Shown one piece after another: positions 19,850 through 30,119 of a DNA stretch of 64,000 nt (positions within the stretch are counted from its first letter, which is position 1; each line of letters starts with the position of its first letter). Position numbers and translations under genes: made by a program. The notes beneath the pieces are model-generated. The model was not told where the DNA came from and ran no database searches. It saw only the letters and a list, made by a program, of their open reading frames with translations. This stretch comes from Lytechinus variegatus (Eukaryota; Echinodermata; Echinoidea; Temnopleuroida; Toxopneustidae), in contig NC_054740.1 of assembly GCF_018143015.1 (NCBI RefSeq), positions 54,546,796-54,610,795 on the forward strand, in the 5' to 3' direction.

Positions 19850-20590
19850 GATGTGAGCTCAATGTAAAAAGATGTACAAACGTTAAAATGTTGCTGACTA
19901 CAAATTCCATTTTTCTATAAAAGTTCAAGTTAAATGTCATCACAAAGTATTCTTAAATTATTTTATTGTAGCACTGCCTGACTAACATTAGATAAGATGA
20001 ATAACGATGGAAATTGAGAATGGAGTATCAGTGTCAGAGAAGGCATTAGTCAAGAGAGATGAGATATATTGAGAGTAACTTACTTAGCTATCTAGGCAGA
20101 TGAAAGACTGCAGCAAGTAGCCAAAATCGTTTTACCGAATGGCCAGACAGTCCGTTGAGCGGACCCCGAGCCTTTTAAAGGGAAAGGCATGTCCCCTTAA
20201 AAACATGTGGTGGCAGCAAATACTTCTAGAGTTATGGAGAGAGAGAGAGAGAGCTCTTGGGGTGGCCCATGTCATTTCTTTACCCCTTTCTTTTCATTCA
20301 AAGTTTGAAGATGATGTACATATGCAAGCATTGTAACTCAGGATACACCACGGTGGGGGCATATCACATGCACCTAGGTCGGCTCATGGAGTCACACTCG
20401 CTCAGAAATGTGAAAACTTGAGGCATTAGAGAAAAACTTTCATCCATGGTATGTCTCAGAGCCTTCTAGTGACTACATCAAATTCAAGGAGGGGAAGGAA
20501 CGACAAAGAAATGAGAAGAATCAATCAAGACGAGGAGAGGAGATCGGTGTCCAAGTAACGACCCACAGCAAGTGTTGATCACTGTGAAAA
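19850..20590. other. No recognisable feature apart from a short GA run
   Basis: A (ga)n tract lies at about 20237-20252. Open frames here have no supportable product. Confidence 0.45.
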
Positions 20591-20599
20591 ATGGGAAAA

Positions 20600-21640
20600 A
20601 TGTGATTGGAACATTGAAAGTTCTGGTTGTATCTGTAATAACAGAGGATTTCTACTACATACATGGACAGGAAAAGAGGAGTAACATTCAAACCAGCACG
20701 ACACACTTTGATGAGGACTAATAGCGTCATTATGAAACTTTATGCATTTGAATCATGGATATTGTCAATAAAAGCATTCAATAAACCGATAAGAAACAAA
20801 TATATTGTAGTCCGTCAAAGAGGATAGAAGGTCAGTTGGGATGGAGAGAGTAGGAACCAGAAGAGCCCTTGTAAACTTGTTGAATAATGGTATTAAAGTC
20901 GGGGTCTATACAACTGTCAGACATGGACATGGCATTTGTAAGAGGGTGAAGGCTGATTATCCCATGTTTATCATTTTATTGAGTGGTATATTGGTAAATC
21001 ATTAAAAAAGACGTTGTTGGGCAAGGCAAATATGAAGAAACTGGAAGGGCGGTACATGGCGTTCACAAATATAACAGAAAGCCGAAGTTCAAGGATGATT
21101 CTTTAAAATAGAGGATTGAGAGAGAGATCTTCTCACAAGATCAGTTAGATATATGGCTGGGAGGCGGAGGTGGAAATGTCAGAAATGGAACATGTTTAAC
21201 AGGAAACTGAAATACATGTATGATTCTTGAAATAAAGGTTTGAGAGAGATATGACAAGATAAGGAAGATATGGCCAAGAGGGGGAGGAGGAAATATGAGA
21301 AATGGGAAACGTTTACAGGAAACTGAAATCTGATTCTTCGAATAAAAGATTGAGAGAGATCTTCTCACAAGATCAGTTAGATGTGGCTGGGAGGGGGAGG
21401 AGAAAATGTAAGAAATGGGGAAAATGTCCAATCAAGAGATCATTGTGATTTGCAATGGGAGCTACTGGATATCAGCAAGCAGGAAACCAGTCATGGCTCT
21501 AATGCTTGCAAATCTAGAGAATTACAGTTGAGCTCTAGATTTCAAGAATCAAGAGAAAAAAAAATTGCAAAACTATAAAAGCAACATAGGGATGGTATTC
21601 AAATATGGTACTTCCAATCTGGAGAAGTACAATGGAGCTC
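20600..21640 (+). repeat. Segment duplicated at 31160-31690
   Basis: Blocks such as 'cacactttgatgaggactaatag' (20702) and the purine-rich 'gagagatcttctcacaagatcagtta' phrases (21121, 21355) recur at about 31205 and 31511. Both segments lead directly into a P-like transposase fragment, so they belong to one duplicated unit. Three local copies of 'attcttc.aataaa..attgagagaga' occur within 21090-21370. Confidence 0.65.
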
Positions 21641-21656
21641 TAGAATTCCTGAGGCA

Positions 21657-21890
21657 GTGGCCCTATTCAGGAAGATGAAGATCGGATGGAAGGGTCACTG
21701 GAAGCCAGTACAGACTGGTGTGATCATGTCAACACAGTCAATAATGTCCATTGTGGAGGAACTGCTGAGTCAGGGACATAAATTTGTCCTTACCAGTCGC
21801 CTGACACAGGACTGTCTTGAAAACCTGTTCAGTTCTGTGAGGGCAAAGAATCCTGTTCCTAACACTCATGAGTTTCACGACAATCTTTGA
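21657..21890 (+). pseudogene. P-element/THAP9-type transposase C-terminal fragment, unit 1
   Basis: The frame reads GWKGHWKPVQTG, then EELLSQGHKFVLTSRLTQDC, then LENLFSSVRAKNPVPNTHEFHDNL. The motif LTxRLxQDxLENLFSxVR is the hallmark of the C-terminal part of P-element and THAP9-like transposases. Catalytic and THAP domains are absent. This unit keeps the longest version of the module; in most others a stop replaces the Lys after FSSVRA. Confidence 0.75.
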
Positions 21891-22222
21891 CTTTGCCTCA
21901 CCATCAGTGCTTTCTTGCAGTTTTGATGACCAAACTAGGGAAGATGAAGCCTGGTTGGAAAGCACATGAATCTCTTCAGTCAATTCTTATTGACAAATGT
22001 CTTGTAAATGACATAAAACAACTGTCAAAAGCTTGTCACATTGTTGAAATGGAAGTGTTTCATAACCTGTACCTAAAATATTGTCCAAAGAGACATTTCT
22101 TCTATCCTGTTATGCTAGCTCGCACTCAGTCAGCAGTGCTAGATCACAACACAAACACTGATCTGAAACAAGCTATAATAAAAAAAATAATAAATCAAGA
22201 GAGAAAAATTGCAAAACGATAG
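21887..22222 (+). pseudogene. Shortened second module, unit 1
   Basis: Encodes the last part of the second module (SLQSILIDKCLVNDIKQLSK, then CPKRHFFYPVMLARTQSAVLDHNTN). Its first half, present in units 2-6, is missing. Confidence 0.6.
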
Positions 22223-22291
22223 AAGCAACATAGGGATGGTATTTAAATCTGGTACTTCCAATGTGGAGAAGTACAATGGAGCTCTAGGGCA

Positions 22292-22483
22292 GTGACCCTT
22301 TTCAGGAAGATGAAGATTGGATGGAAGGGTCACTGGAAGCTAGTTCAGACTGGTGTGATAATGTCAACGCAGGCAATAACATCCATTGTGGAGGAACTGC
22401 TGAGTCAGGGACATAAATTTGTCCTTACGAGTCGCCCGACACAGGACTGTCTCAAAATCTTGTTTAGTTCTGTGAGGGCGTAG
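22292..22483 (+). pseudogene. P-like transposase fragment, unit 2
   Basis: Sixty-three codons ending SSVRA then stop; otherwise the same module as unit 1. The same short frame occurs at 23167, 24051, 24925 and 25354. Confidence 0.65.
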
Positions 22484-22590
22484 AATCCTGTTCCTAACTC
22501 TCATGAATGTCACAATGATCTGTGGTAGTCAGTACAGAATTATGAGGAAGTCCCATCAATGGAGATGTTTCAATCAATGATAAATCATGT

Positions 22591-23097
22591 TTGCGACACA
22601 AACTCATTGATTTCAGAATAGGTCTGGATAGGACAGCATTTCTCCTATGGAATCCCTTCTCATCAGATATGAAGGAAAACTTGTTGGAGGCCTTTGCAAA
22701 AGAGAGGAAGTTTCATTGTTTCAGCAGTTCCGGACTGCTCGACCCCGTCTTCCAAACAAGCCTCTTGAAGTATATGCTGCTTCATTGCGCAGCCTCACCA
22801 TCAGTGCTTTCTTGTAGTTTTGATGACCAAACCAGGGAAGATGAATCTCTTCAGTCAATTCTTATTGACAAATGTCTTGTAAATGACATAAAACAACTGT
22901 CCAAAGCTTGTCACATTGGTGAATCGGAAGTGTTTCATAACCTGTACCTGAAATATTGTCCAAAGAGACATTTCTTCTATCCCGTTATGCTAGCTCGCAC
23001 TCAGTCAGCAGTGCTAGATCACAACACAAACACTGATCTGAAACAAGCTATAATAAAAAAAATAATAAATCAAGAGAGAAAAATTGCAAAACGATAG
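22591..23097 (+). pseudogene. Second module, unit 2: transposase-like C-terminal region
   Basis: An open frame of 168 codons: MRHKLIDFRIGLDRTAFLLW ... CPKRHFFYPVMLARTQSAVLDHN ... NQERKIAKR. The stretch from LVNDIKQLS to ARTQSAVLDHN resembles, from memory, the C-terminus of an uncharacterised transposase-like family common in invertebrate genomes ('LSPKYQT...FH...APK...F.Y.GM..R...A..H.N'). No catalytic domain is present. The function is unknown. Confidence 0.55.
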
Positions 23098-23166
23098 AAG
23101 CAACATAGGGATGGTATTTAAATCTGGTACTTCCAATGTGGAGAAGTACAATGGAGCTCTAGGGCA

Positions 23167-23358
23167 GTGACCCTTTTCAGGAAGATGAAGATTGGATGGA
23201 AGGGTCACTGGAAGCTAGTTCAGACTGGTGTGATAATGTCAACGCAGGCAATAACATCCATTGTGGAGGAACTGCTGAGTCAGGGACATAAATTTGTCCT
23301 TACGAGTCGCCCGACACAGGACTGTCTCAAAATCTTGTTTAGTTCTGTGAGGGCGTAG
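23167..23358 (+). pseudogene. P-like transposase fragment, unit 3
   Basis: Identical in translation to the unit 2 module, ending SSVRA then stop. Confidence 0.6.
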
Positions 23359-23467
23359 AATCCTGTTCCTAACTCTCATGAATGTCACAATGATCTGTGG
23401 TAGTCAGTACAGAATTATGAGGAAGTCCCATCAATGGAGATGTTTCAATCAATGATATCAATCATGT

Positions 23468-23941
23468 TTGCGACACAAACTCATTGATTTCAGAATAGGT
23501 CTGGATAGGACAGCATTTCTCCTATGGAATCCCTTCTCATCAGATATGAAGGAAAACTTGTTGGAGGCCTTTGCAAAAGAGAGGAAGTTTCATTGTTTCA
23601 GCAGTTCCGGACTGCTCGACCCCGTCTTCCAAACAAGCCTCTTGAAGTATATGCTGCTTCATTGCGCAGCCTCACCATCAGTGCTTTCTTGTAGTTTTGA
23701 TGACCAAACCAGGGAAGATGAATCTCTTCAGTCAATTCTTATTGACAAATGTCTTGTAAATGACATAAAACAACTGTCCAAAGCTTGTCACATTGGTGAA
23801 TCGGAAGTGTTTCATAACCTGTACCTAAAATATTGTCCAAAGAGACATTTCTTCTATCCTGTTATGCTAGCTCGCACTCAGTCAGCAGTGCTAGATCACA
23901 ACACAAACACTGATCTGAAACAAGCTATAATAAAAACATAA
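23468..23941 (+). pseudogene. Second module, unit 3
   Basis: Same 150-residue core as unit 2. It is 157 codons long because the end differs (a 1-base change after QAIIK gives an early stop). Confidence 0.55.
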
Positions 23942-24050
23942 TAAATGAAGAGAGAAAATTGCAAAACGATAGAAGCAGCATAGGGATGGTATTTAAATCT
24001 GGTACTTCCAATCTGGAGAAGTACAATGGAGCTCTAGAATTCCTGAGGCA

Positions 24051-24242
24051 GTGGCCCTATTCAGGAAGATGAAGATTGGATGGAAGGGTCACTGGAAGCT
24101 AGTTCAGACTGGTGTGATAATGTCAACGCAGGCAATAACATCCATTGTGGAGGAACTGCTGAGTCAGGGACATAAATTTGTCCTTACGAGTCGCCTGACA
24201 CAGGACTGTCTCAAAATCTTGTTTAGTTCTGTGAGGGCGTAG
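24051..24242 (+). pseudogene. P-like transposase fragment, unit 4
   Basis: Same module with one change (LTSRLTQDC instead of LTSRPTQDC), matching unit 1 and the copy at 31722. Confidence 0.6.
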
Positions 24243-24342
24243 AATCCTGTTCCTAACTCTCATGAATGTCACAATGATCTGTGGTAGTCAGTACAGAATT
24301 ATGAGGAAGTCCCATCAATGGAGATGTTTCAATCAATGACAA

Positions 24343-24823
24343 ATCATGTTTGCGACACAAACTCATTGATTTCAGAATAGGTCTGGATAGGACAGCATTT
24401 CTCCTATGGAATCCCTTCTTATCAGATATGAAGGAAAACTTGTTGGAGGCCTTTGCAAAATAGAGGAAGTTTCATTGTTTCAGCAGTTCCGGACTGCTCG
24501 ACCCCGTCTTCCAAACAAGCCTCTTGAAGTATATGCTGCTTCATTGCACAGCCTCACCATCAGTGCTTTCTTGTAGTTTTGATGACCAAACCAGGGAAGA
24601 TGAATCTCTTCAGTCAATTCTTATTGACAAATGTCTTGTAAATGACATAAAACAACTGTCCAAAGCTTGTCACATTGGTGAATCGGAAGTGTTTCATAAC
24701 CTGTACCTAAAATATTGTCCAAAGAGACATTTCTTCTATCCTGTTATGCTAGCTCGCACTCCGTCAGCAGTGCTAGATCACAACACAAACACTGATCTGA
24801 AACAAGCTATAATAAAAAAATAA
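24343..24823 (+). pseudogene. Second module, unit 4, broken
   Basis: The frame matches units 2 and 3 but has a stop in 'gcaaaatagagg' (about 24457), where the others read AKERK. The downstream part from 24524 stays open. Confidence 0.6.
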
Positions 24824-24924
24824 TAAATGAAGAGAGAAAAATTGCAAAACGATAGAAGCAACATAGGGATGGTATTTAAATCTGGTACTTCCAATGTGGA
24901 GAAGTACAATGGAGCTCTAGGGCA

Positions 24925-25116
24925 GTGACCCTTTTCAGGAAGATGAAGATTGGATGGAAGGGTCACTGGAAGCTAGTTCAGACTGGTGTGATAATGTCAA
25001 CGCAGGCAATAACATCCATTGTGGAGGAACTGCTGAGTCAGGGACATAAATTTGTCCTTACGAGTCGCCTGACACAGGACTGTCTCAAAATCTTGTTTAG
25101 TTCTGTGAGGGCGTAG
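24925..25116 (+). pseudogene. P-like transposase fragment, unit 5 (deleted unit)
   Basis: The module is intact, but the second module that should follow is lost in a deletion at about 25272. Confidence 0.6.
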
Positions 25117-25353
25117 AATCCTGTTCCTAACTCTCATGAATGTCACAATGATCTGTGGTAGTCAGTACAGAATTATGAGGAAGTCCCATCAATGGAGATG
25201 TTTCAATCAATGACAAATCATGTTTGCGACACAAACTCATTGATTTCAGAATAGGTCTGGATAGGACAGCATGCAAAACGATAGAAGCAACATAGGGATG
25301 GTATTTAAATCTGGTACTTCCAATATGGAGAAGTACAATGGAGCTCTAGGGCA

Positions 25354-25545
25354 GTGACCCTTTTCAGGAAGATGAAGATTGGATGGAAGGGTCACTGGAA
25401 GCTAGTTCAGACTGGTGTGATAATGTCAACGCAGGCAATAACATCCATTGTGGAGGAACTGCTGAGTCAGGGACATAAATTTGTCCTTACCAGTCGCCTG
25501 ACGCAGGACTGTCTCAAAATCTTGTTTAGTTCTGTGAGGGCATAG
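25354..25545 (+). pseudogene. P-like transposase fragment, unit 6
   Basis: Same 63-codon module as in unit 5. Confidence 0.6.
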
Positions 25546-25652
25546 AATCCTGTTCCTAACTCTCATGAATGTCACAATGATCTGTGGTAGTCAGTACAGA
25601 ATTATGAGGAAGTCCCATCAATGGAGATGTTTCAATCAATGACAAATCATGT

Positions 25653-26102
25653 TTGCGACACAAACTCATTGATTTCAGAATAGGTCTGGATAGGACAGCA
25701 TTTCTCCTATGGAATCCCTTCTCATCAGATATGAAGGAAAACTTGTTGGAGGCCTTTGCAAAAGAGAGGAAGTTTCATTGTTTCAGCAGTTCCAGACTGC
25801 TCGACCCCGTGTTCCAAACAAGCCTCTTGAAGTATATGCTGCTTCATTGCGCAGCCTCACCATCAGTGCTTTCTTGTAGTTTTGATGACCAAACCAGGGA
25901 AGATGAATCTCTTCAGTCAATCCTTATTGACAAATGTCTTGTAAATGACATAAAACAACTGTCCAAAACTTGTCACATTGGTGAATCGGAAGTGTTTCAT
26001 AACCTGTACCTAAAATATTGTCCAAAGAGACATTTCTTCTATCCCGTTATGCTAGCTCGCACTCAGTCAGCAGTGCAGATCACAACACAAACACTGATCT
26101 GA
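25653..26102 (+). pseudogene. Second module, unit 6
   Basis: 149 codons. A small deletion near 26075 ('cagtgcagatcac' versus 'cagtgctagatcac') shifts the last residues. Confidence 0.55.
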
Positions 26103-26226
26103 AACAAGCTATAATAAAAAAATAATAAATCAAGGGAGAAAAATTGCAAAACAATAGAAGCAACATAGGGATGGTATTTAAATCTGGTACTTCCAATGTG
26201 GAGAAGTACAATGGAGCTCTAGGGCA

Positions 26227-26490
26227 GTGACCCTTTTCAGGAAGATGAAGATTGGATGGAAGGGTCACTGGAAGCTAGTTCAGACTGGTGTGATAATGTC
26301 AACGCAGGCAATAACATCCATTGTGGAGGAACTGCTGAGTCAGGGACATAAATTTGTCCTTACCAGTCGCCTGACACAGGACTGTCGCGAAAACCTGTTC
26401 AGTTCTGTCTGGGCGAAGAATCCTGTACCTAACACTCATGAGTTTCATGACAATATTTGCTTGTCAGTTCAGAATTGTGAGGAAGTCTAA
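26227..26490 (+). pseudogene. P-like transposase fragment, unit 7
   Basis: The longest right-hand version: after LFSSV it reads WAKNPVPNTHEFHDN and on into ICLSVQNCEEV before the stop. It closes the array and preserves sequence lost from units 2-6, so units 1 and 7 look ancestral. Confidence 0.7.
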
Positions 26491-26860
26491 TAACACAAGG
26501 GAGCAATGGAAGGAGCTGATAAAAAACAAAGGAAATTAAGGAGGCTTGTAATCTGCAATTGCAGACCACTGTTGCTCTGGTGCTGCTCTCAAGACCAAGC
26601 TGCAAGATTTCTGCATTCCTTGCATTGCCAGATGAGGCAAGGCAACTGACTACATTAATTCGGTGGTGGTGATGGTGGTGGAAGTTAATTTGCACTAATT
26701 ATGATATGTTAAACACAGGAAAACACCTAACCGAGTTGGGGTACCCGTACATGTACTTAATGACACAACTACAATTGTGTAAAATCAAGAACTTCCAGCT
26801 CCAAGACGGCAAACCAAACTTTGCCAACTGAGCTTCACGAAGCATGGGCTAAATATTTAG
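26490..26860. other. Spacer with a short GGT/GAT repeat
   Basis: A short 'gtggtggtgatggtggtgg' run lies at about 26662. A phrase with 'aagaccaagctgcaagatttctgcattccttgcattgc' is repeated in diverged form at about 27407-27445. No gene is seen. Confidence 0.45.
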
Positions 26861-26864
26861 CTGG

Positions 26865-27310
26865 GTGTGCTAAATATTAAGCACACCCTGCTAAATCATG
26901 AACTGAAGCTAGCAAACTATTATCTACATCATAAAACTGTACTGAGCATGCTCAGTACAGTTTGATGCTTGCAGTGCAGTGTGCAGTACCCACATAGCAG
27001 CAAAATGGAGGGCAAAGTTAGATGTGCCAACTTGGCAACCTTCCGAGATCAACTACCTCCTCAAACTCGTCCACGACAACCCTCCAATATTCGCTAATAA
27101 ATGTACAGACATTCATACTAACAGGAAACAGCAGCATGGGAGGCAGTTAGAGCCAGTTTTGAGCAGAAGTTTGGGCAGAAGTGACGTCAAATGACGCGAT
27201 TTAGCCCGGGCTAACTTAGCCGAGCTTTGATAAATGCAAAATTTAGCCCCGTGGGCTAAATGACGTCAAATGACGCGAATTAGCCCATGGGCTAAATTAG
27301 CCACCTTTCG
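26865..27310. repeat. 'gggctaaat' palindromic repeat and Myb-module copy 1
   Basis: Inverted 'gggctaaat / atttagccc' motifs surround a block that is repeated at 28560-28870. The block contains the palindrome ctgtactgagcatgctcag at about 26936 and a frame reading SEINYLLKLVHDN. A second cluster of 'ttagccc' motifs closes the copy at 27200-27305. Confidence 0.75.
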
Positions 27311-27458
27311 AGAATTTTGGCCAAATAAGCTAATTAAAAAACAAAGGGAATTGATGAGGCTTGTAAAAGAAGTCCCAGTCCACTGTTGCTAGGGTGCTGC
27401 TACTTTCAAGCCTAAGATGCAAGATAGCTGCATTCCTTGCATTGCAAGCTGAGGCAAG

Positions 27459-27662
27459 ATGTCGAATGAGGAGGGAGAGAGTATTTACAGAAAGGATGCA
27501 TCCATGAAGCTTAGTGATGTGGAGTATTGCTTCACTAGAAGTGGGTGCATGAGGCTGATAGATTTGTTTGGGAAGGAGTGGAGCACCCAGCAGGAAGAAG
27601 TTGCACCCTTCCAGGGCAGCTGCAACTGTTCATCACCTTGGACTATGGAAGAGATGGGATAA
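27459..27662 (+). CDS. Short open frame of unknown product
   Basis: Sixty-seven codons (MSNEEGESIYRKDASMKLSD ...) lying just upstream of the Harbinger relic. It may be part of the same decayed element. No family is recognised. Confidence 0.2.
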   Translation: MSNEEGESIYRKDASMKLSDVEYCFTRSGCMRLIDLFGKEWSTQQEEVAPFQGSCNCSSPWTMEEMG

Positions 27663-27689
27663 GAGTCACCATTTAACCAGAATATGTGA

Positions 27690-27842
27690 ATATGTTAGGA
27701 GCTGCTGCCCTCTGGAGGGAAAGAATTTTCTGCGATAGACCAAATCCTTTGGATATCTACGAGGACATTGACATGTTCAAAAAGTATAGATTTGACCGAA
27801 GAAAAATTGTGTACCTCATGACAGAATTCAGTGACGAATAGT
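27690..27842 (+). pseudogene. Harbinger transposase N-terminal fragment
   Basis: Reads ERIFCDRPNPLDIYEDIDMF, followed by KKYRFDRRKIVYLMTEFSDE and a stop. This is the conserved N-terminal block of PIF/Harbinger transposases (R.F.DR.NPL......F..RYRF.....). The DDE region does not follow. A HTH-like continuation appears in separate fragments at 29625-29790 and 31960-32072. Confidence 0.75.
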
Positions 27843-27893
27843 AGCATGTTGAGAAGAGCAGAGCATTACCCTGCATCCCTACAACTCTAGAGT

Positions 27894-28463
27894 GTGGATT
27901 GTGGTCGCTTGACTGTCAACACTATTTTGAATTGTACCATAGTGAGAAATGTATTTCGGTCAGCAACAATTGTTTTCTCGAGCACTCTTCCCCGTTGGGG
28001 CCGACAAGATTTATATGAATTGTCGTTAATTTACAATGAAAGTTTGAGAAACTTTGCAATTAAGTTGAACTGCTTTTTCTTCAGTTTTTGTGAGGACTTT
28101 GATTATAATGATGATGCCTTCTCCCAAGATGGGTTACATTTGAACCATTTTGGAAAGTGTTTGCTTGCGAGTCGTCTCCATTCATACCTGACCAAACTGA
28201 CCAATCCAAAACCCTGCAGTTTAGCATACAGCCATCCAAGAATTCCAAAGGAATTAAAACTTATCTACCCCCCACCTCGAAGACAACGAAAGAAACCAGA
28301 GAAAGAATGGCAGAACCAAATCTGGATTTGTACATGTAGAGGCGAGAGAAATATGGGTCACACAGTACTTAAACTGACAGTCGCATCAGAGATGGTAGAA
28401 AAAAGAAAAAAAATCAGGAACAGAGCCTCCATGGCCCGAATTCTCAAAGGGAGGCTAACTTAG
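27894..28463 (+). pseudogene. SGNH/GDSL esterase-like fragment (retroelement ORF1 type)
   Basis: Within a 189-codon frame, residues 22-94 read SATIVFSSTLPR ... FCEDFDYNDDAFSQDGLHLN, then HFGKCLLASRL. D79-G-L-H82 fits the catalytic Asp-x-x-His block of SGNH hydrolases, and VFSSTLPR fits the preceding Asn block region. The Ser block is missing, so the protein is N-terminally truncated. Such esterase domains occur in CR1-type LINE ORF1 proteins and in other mobile elements. A second, more decayed copy lies at 29860-30115. Confidence 0.65.
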
Positions 28464-28620
28464 CCCACTGGGCTAACTGTCCCCCGTGGGCTAAGTTAGC
28501 CCAGTGAGCATTTCACAGAGCGTGGGCTATTTAGCATCCCCGGCTAACTTAGCCCACTGGGCTAAATATTTAGCCGGGATACTAAATATTTAGCCCAGTG
28601 GGCTAAATCATGAACTGAAG
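28440..28620. repeat. 'gggctaa' inverted-motif cluster 2
   Basis: At least ten 'gggctaa' or complementary 'ttagccc' motifs in 180 bases, many arranged as short palindromes. It is the counterpart of the clusters at 26845-26890 and 27195-27305. Confidence 0.8.
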
Positions 28621-28717
28621 CTGGAAAACTTTTATCAACATCATTAAACTGTACTGAGCATGCTCAGTACAGTCTTGATGCTTGCAGTGCAGAGTGCAGT
28701 ACTCACATAGCAGCAAA

Positions 28718-28970
28718 ATGGAGGGCAATAAAGGTAGATGTGCCACCTGCCAATTGGCGGAAATCAACTACCTCCTCAAACTTGTGCATGACAATGATGC
28801 GATATTTGCAAATTAATGTACGCACATTCATATGAACAGAAAGAGAACAGCAGCGTGGGAGTGAGAGCCAGTTTTGATCAGAAGTTTGGACAAAAGTATA
28901 CTCTTCCTCAGATAAAAGAGAAATGGAAAAAGATGCGGGTCACCGCCAAAAGAGTATTGTGAGTGGAGGA
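28718..28970 (+). pseudogene. Myb/SANT-like DNA-binding fragment
   Basis: Starts MEGNKGRCATCQLAEINYLL, followed by KLVHDNDAIFAN. After a stop and frame changes it reads TAAWES...FDQKFGQKYTLPQIKEKWKKM. This pattern is typical of the Myb/SANT-like protein that PIF/Harbinger elements encode beside their transposase. It is broken by at least two shifts. Confidence 0.65.
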
Positions 28971-29214
28971 GGAGCAGTAAAAAAACTGGGGGGGGGCCTC
29001 CTCCACAGCTGAGTGAGTCAACAAGGATGATATAAGTGATTGTGCCAGCGGATTTCGTACAACTTGTTAATCCATATGACAATGACTTTGGAACAAATAA
29101 TCAGGCGATACCTGCTTTAGATTTTTTGGCAAGAGTGAATTGAGTTGAGGCCGACTTCGAATTCCAATCACGTAAGCGGGCAAGTCAAGCTTTTGTCAGG
29201 CGATAGGGGCCCAA

Positions 29215-29340
29215 TAGCTGGGGGTATAAAAGGGCAGGGGGTGAAAATTTCTTCACTTTGCATCTTAGAGTTTTTATCAGAAGGAAACCTCAAGCCAGTT
29301 GAGTTTGTTCTTTAGTCCAGACTTACAGTTGATAGTCCAA
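29215..29340 (+). promoter_or_regulatory. TATA promoter of a former element
   Basis: A strong TATA box in 'ggggtataaaagggcagg' (about 29221) is followed by about 100 bases of leader containing 'tctttagtccagacttacag'. The layout resembles the promoter at 3214, and both stand beside Harbinger-type relics. No intact gene follows. Confidence 0.45.
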
Positions 29341-29624
29341 GCGTTTGATCTTAGCAAGAATCATGAGTGGAATATTTCTTTTAAACTTCTTAAGGTTACA
29401 TAATCCCCCTCTCTATAAAAAGGAATTTTTAATTAAATTTGTCAGAACTGGAATTTTGAAGTTCTTTATAGAAATTTTAGGCTTGATGCCTGATCGATGA
29501 GATGAATATTTTTATGTCTGCCCTTAACGTTAGTCTTACTCTTAGAGATATTGCTTGATTGCTGATTTAATTTGGTTTGTGGTACACAACAGAATTTAAG
29601 CAGAGTTTTATTTGTATCGTCTGC

Positions 29625-29790
29625 GCCAGAGCGTCAAACGAAACCTAGTCCCACTCATAGGAACCTGTGTATGGCAATGTAGTGTAGTGGTTGTAGTGTT
29701 GCTACAGTTTCCAAGGTAGTGAGAAGAGTAACACAAGCCATAGGAGTGAGATACAAGCACTGTGGGTGTGTTGCCTCGCAAGTTTAAAGA
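29625..29790 (+). pseudogene. Harbinger HTH fragment, copy 1
   Basis: Carries 'gttgctacagtttccaagg', then 'agaagagtaacacaagccat', then 'aggagtgagatacaag'. In the matching copy at 31960 this reads SIATVSRVVKRVTQAIGVRYK, the helix-turn-helix block of Harbinger transposases. Confidence 0.55.
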
Positions 29791-29859
29791 ACAATCTGAG
29801 GACTGACAATTCTTTTTTTTAAATTTGAAACAGATTTTATTGCTCTGCATACCGGCACA

Positions 29860-30118
29860 AACAATTTAGAGTGTGGATTGCGCTCGACTGTCAACACTAT
29901 TTTAAATTGTACCAGATAGTGAGTGAAGTATTTTGGTCAGCAACAGTTATTTTCTCAAGCATTCTTTCCCGTTAGGGCCTATAAGATTTATACCAATTGT
30001 CGATAATTTACAATGAAAATTCGAGAAACTTTCAATGAAGTTGAACTGCTTTTTCTTTAGTTTTTGTGAGGATTTTGATTATAATGATGATGCTTTCTCC
30101 CAAGATGGGTCACAGAGT
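29860..30118 (+). pseudogene. SGNH fragment, second decayed copy
   Basis: Parallels 27887-28140 along its length ('gagtgtggattg', 'ttttgattataatgatgatg', 'ctcccaagatgggt') with several indels that break the frame. Confidence 0.75.
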
Positions 30119-30119
30119 A

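Larger units (their letters stand above)
21640..26490 (+). repeat. Tandem array, seven units of about 875 bp, P-like transposase pieces
   Basis: Unit starts, marked by the frame RKMKIGWKGHWK, lie at 21657, 22292, 23167, 24051, 24925, 25354 and 26227. Full units are 873-884 bp. Unit 1 (635 bp) lacks the first half of the second module. Unit 5 is cut to 429 bp by a jump from 'aggacagcat' to 'gcaaaacgatag' at about 25272. Units 2-6 are nearly identical, indicating recent amplification. Each unit holds two coding modules: the C-terminal end of a P-element/THAP9-type transposase, and the C-terminal end of another transposase-like family. Confidence 0.9.

Noticed and set aside
26979..27194. Independent small gene (MCSTHIAAKWRAKLDVPTW ...)
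   Set aside because: It is a shifted reading of the duplicated Myb-module block; the copy at 28718 gives the better frame.
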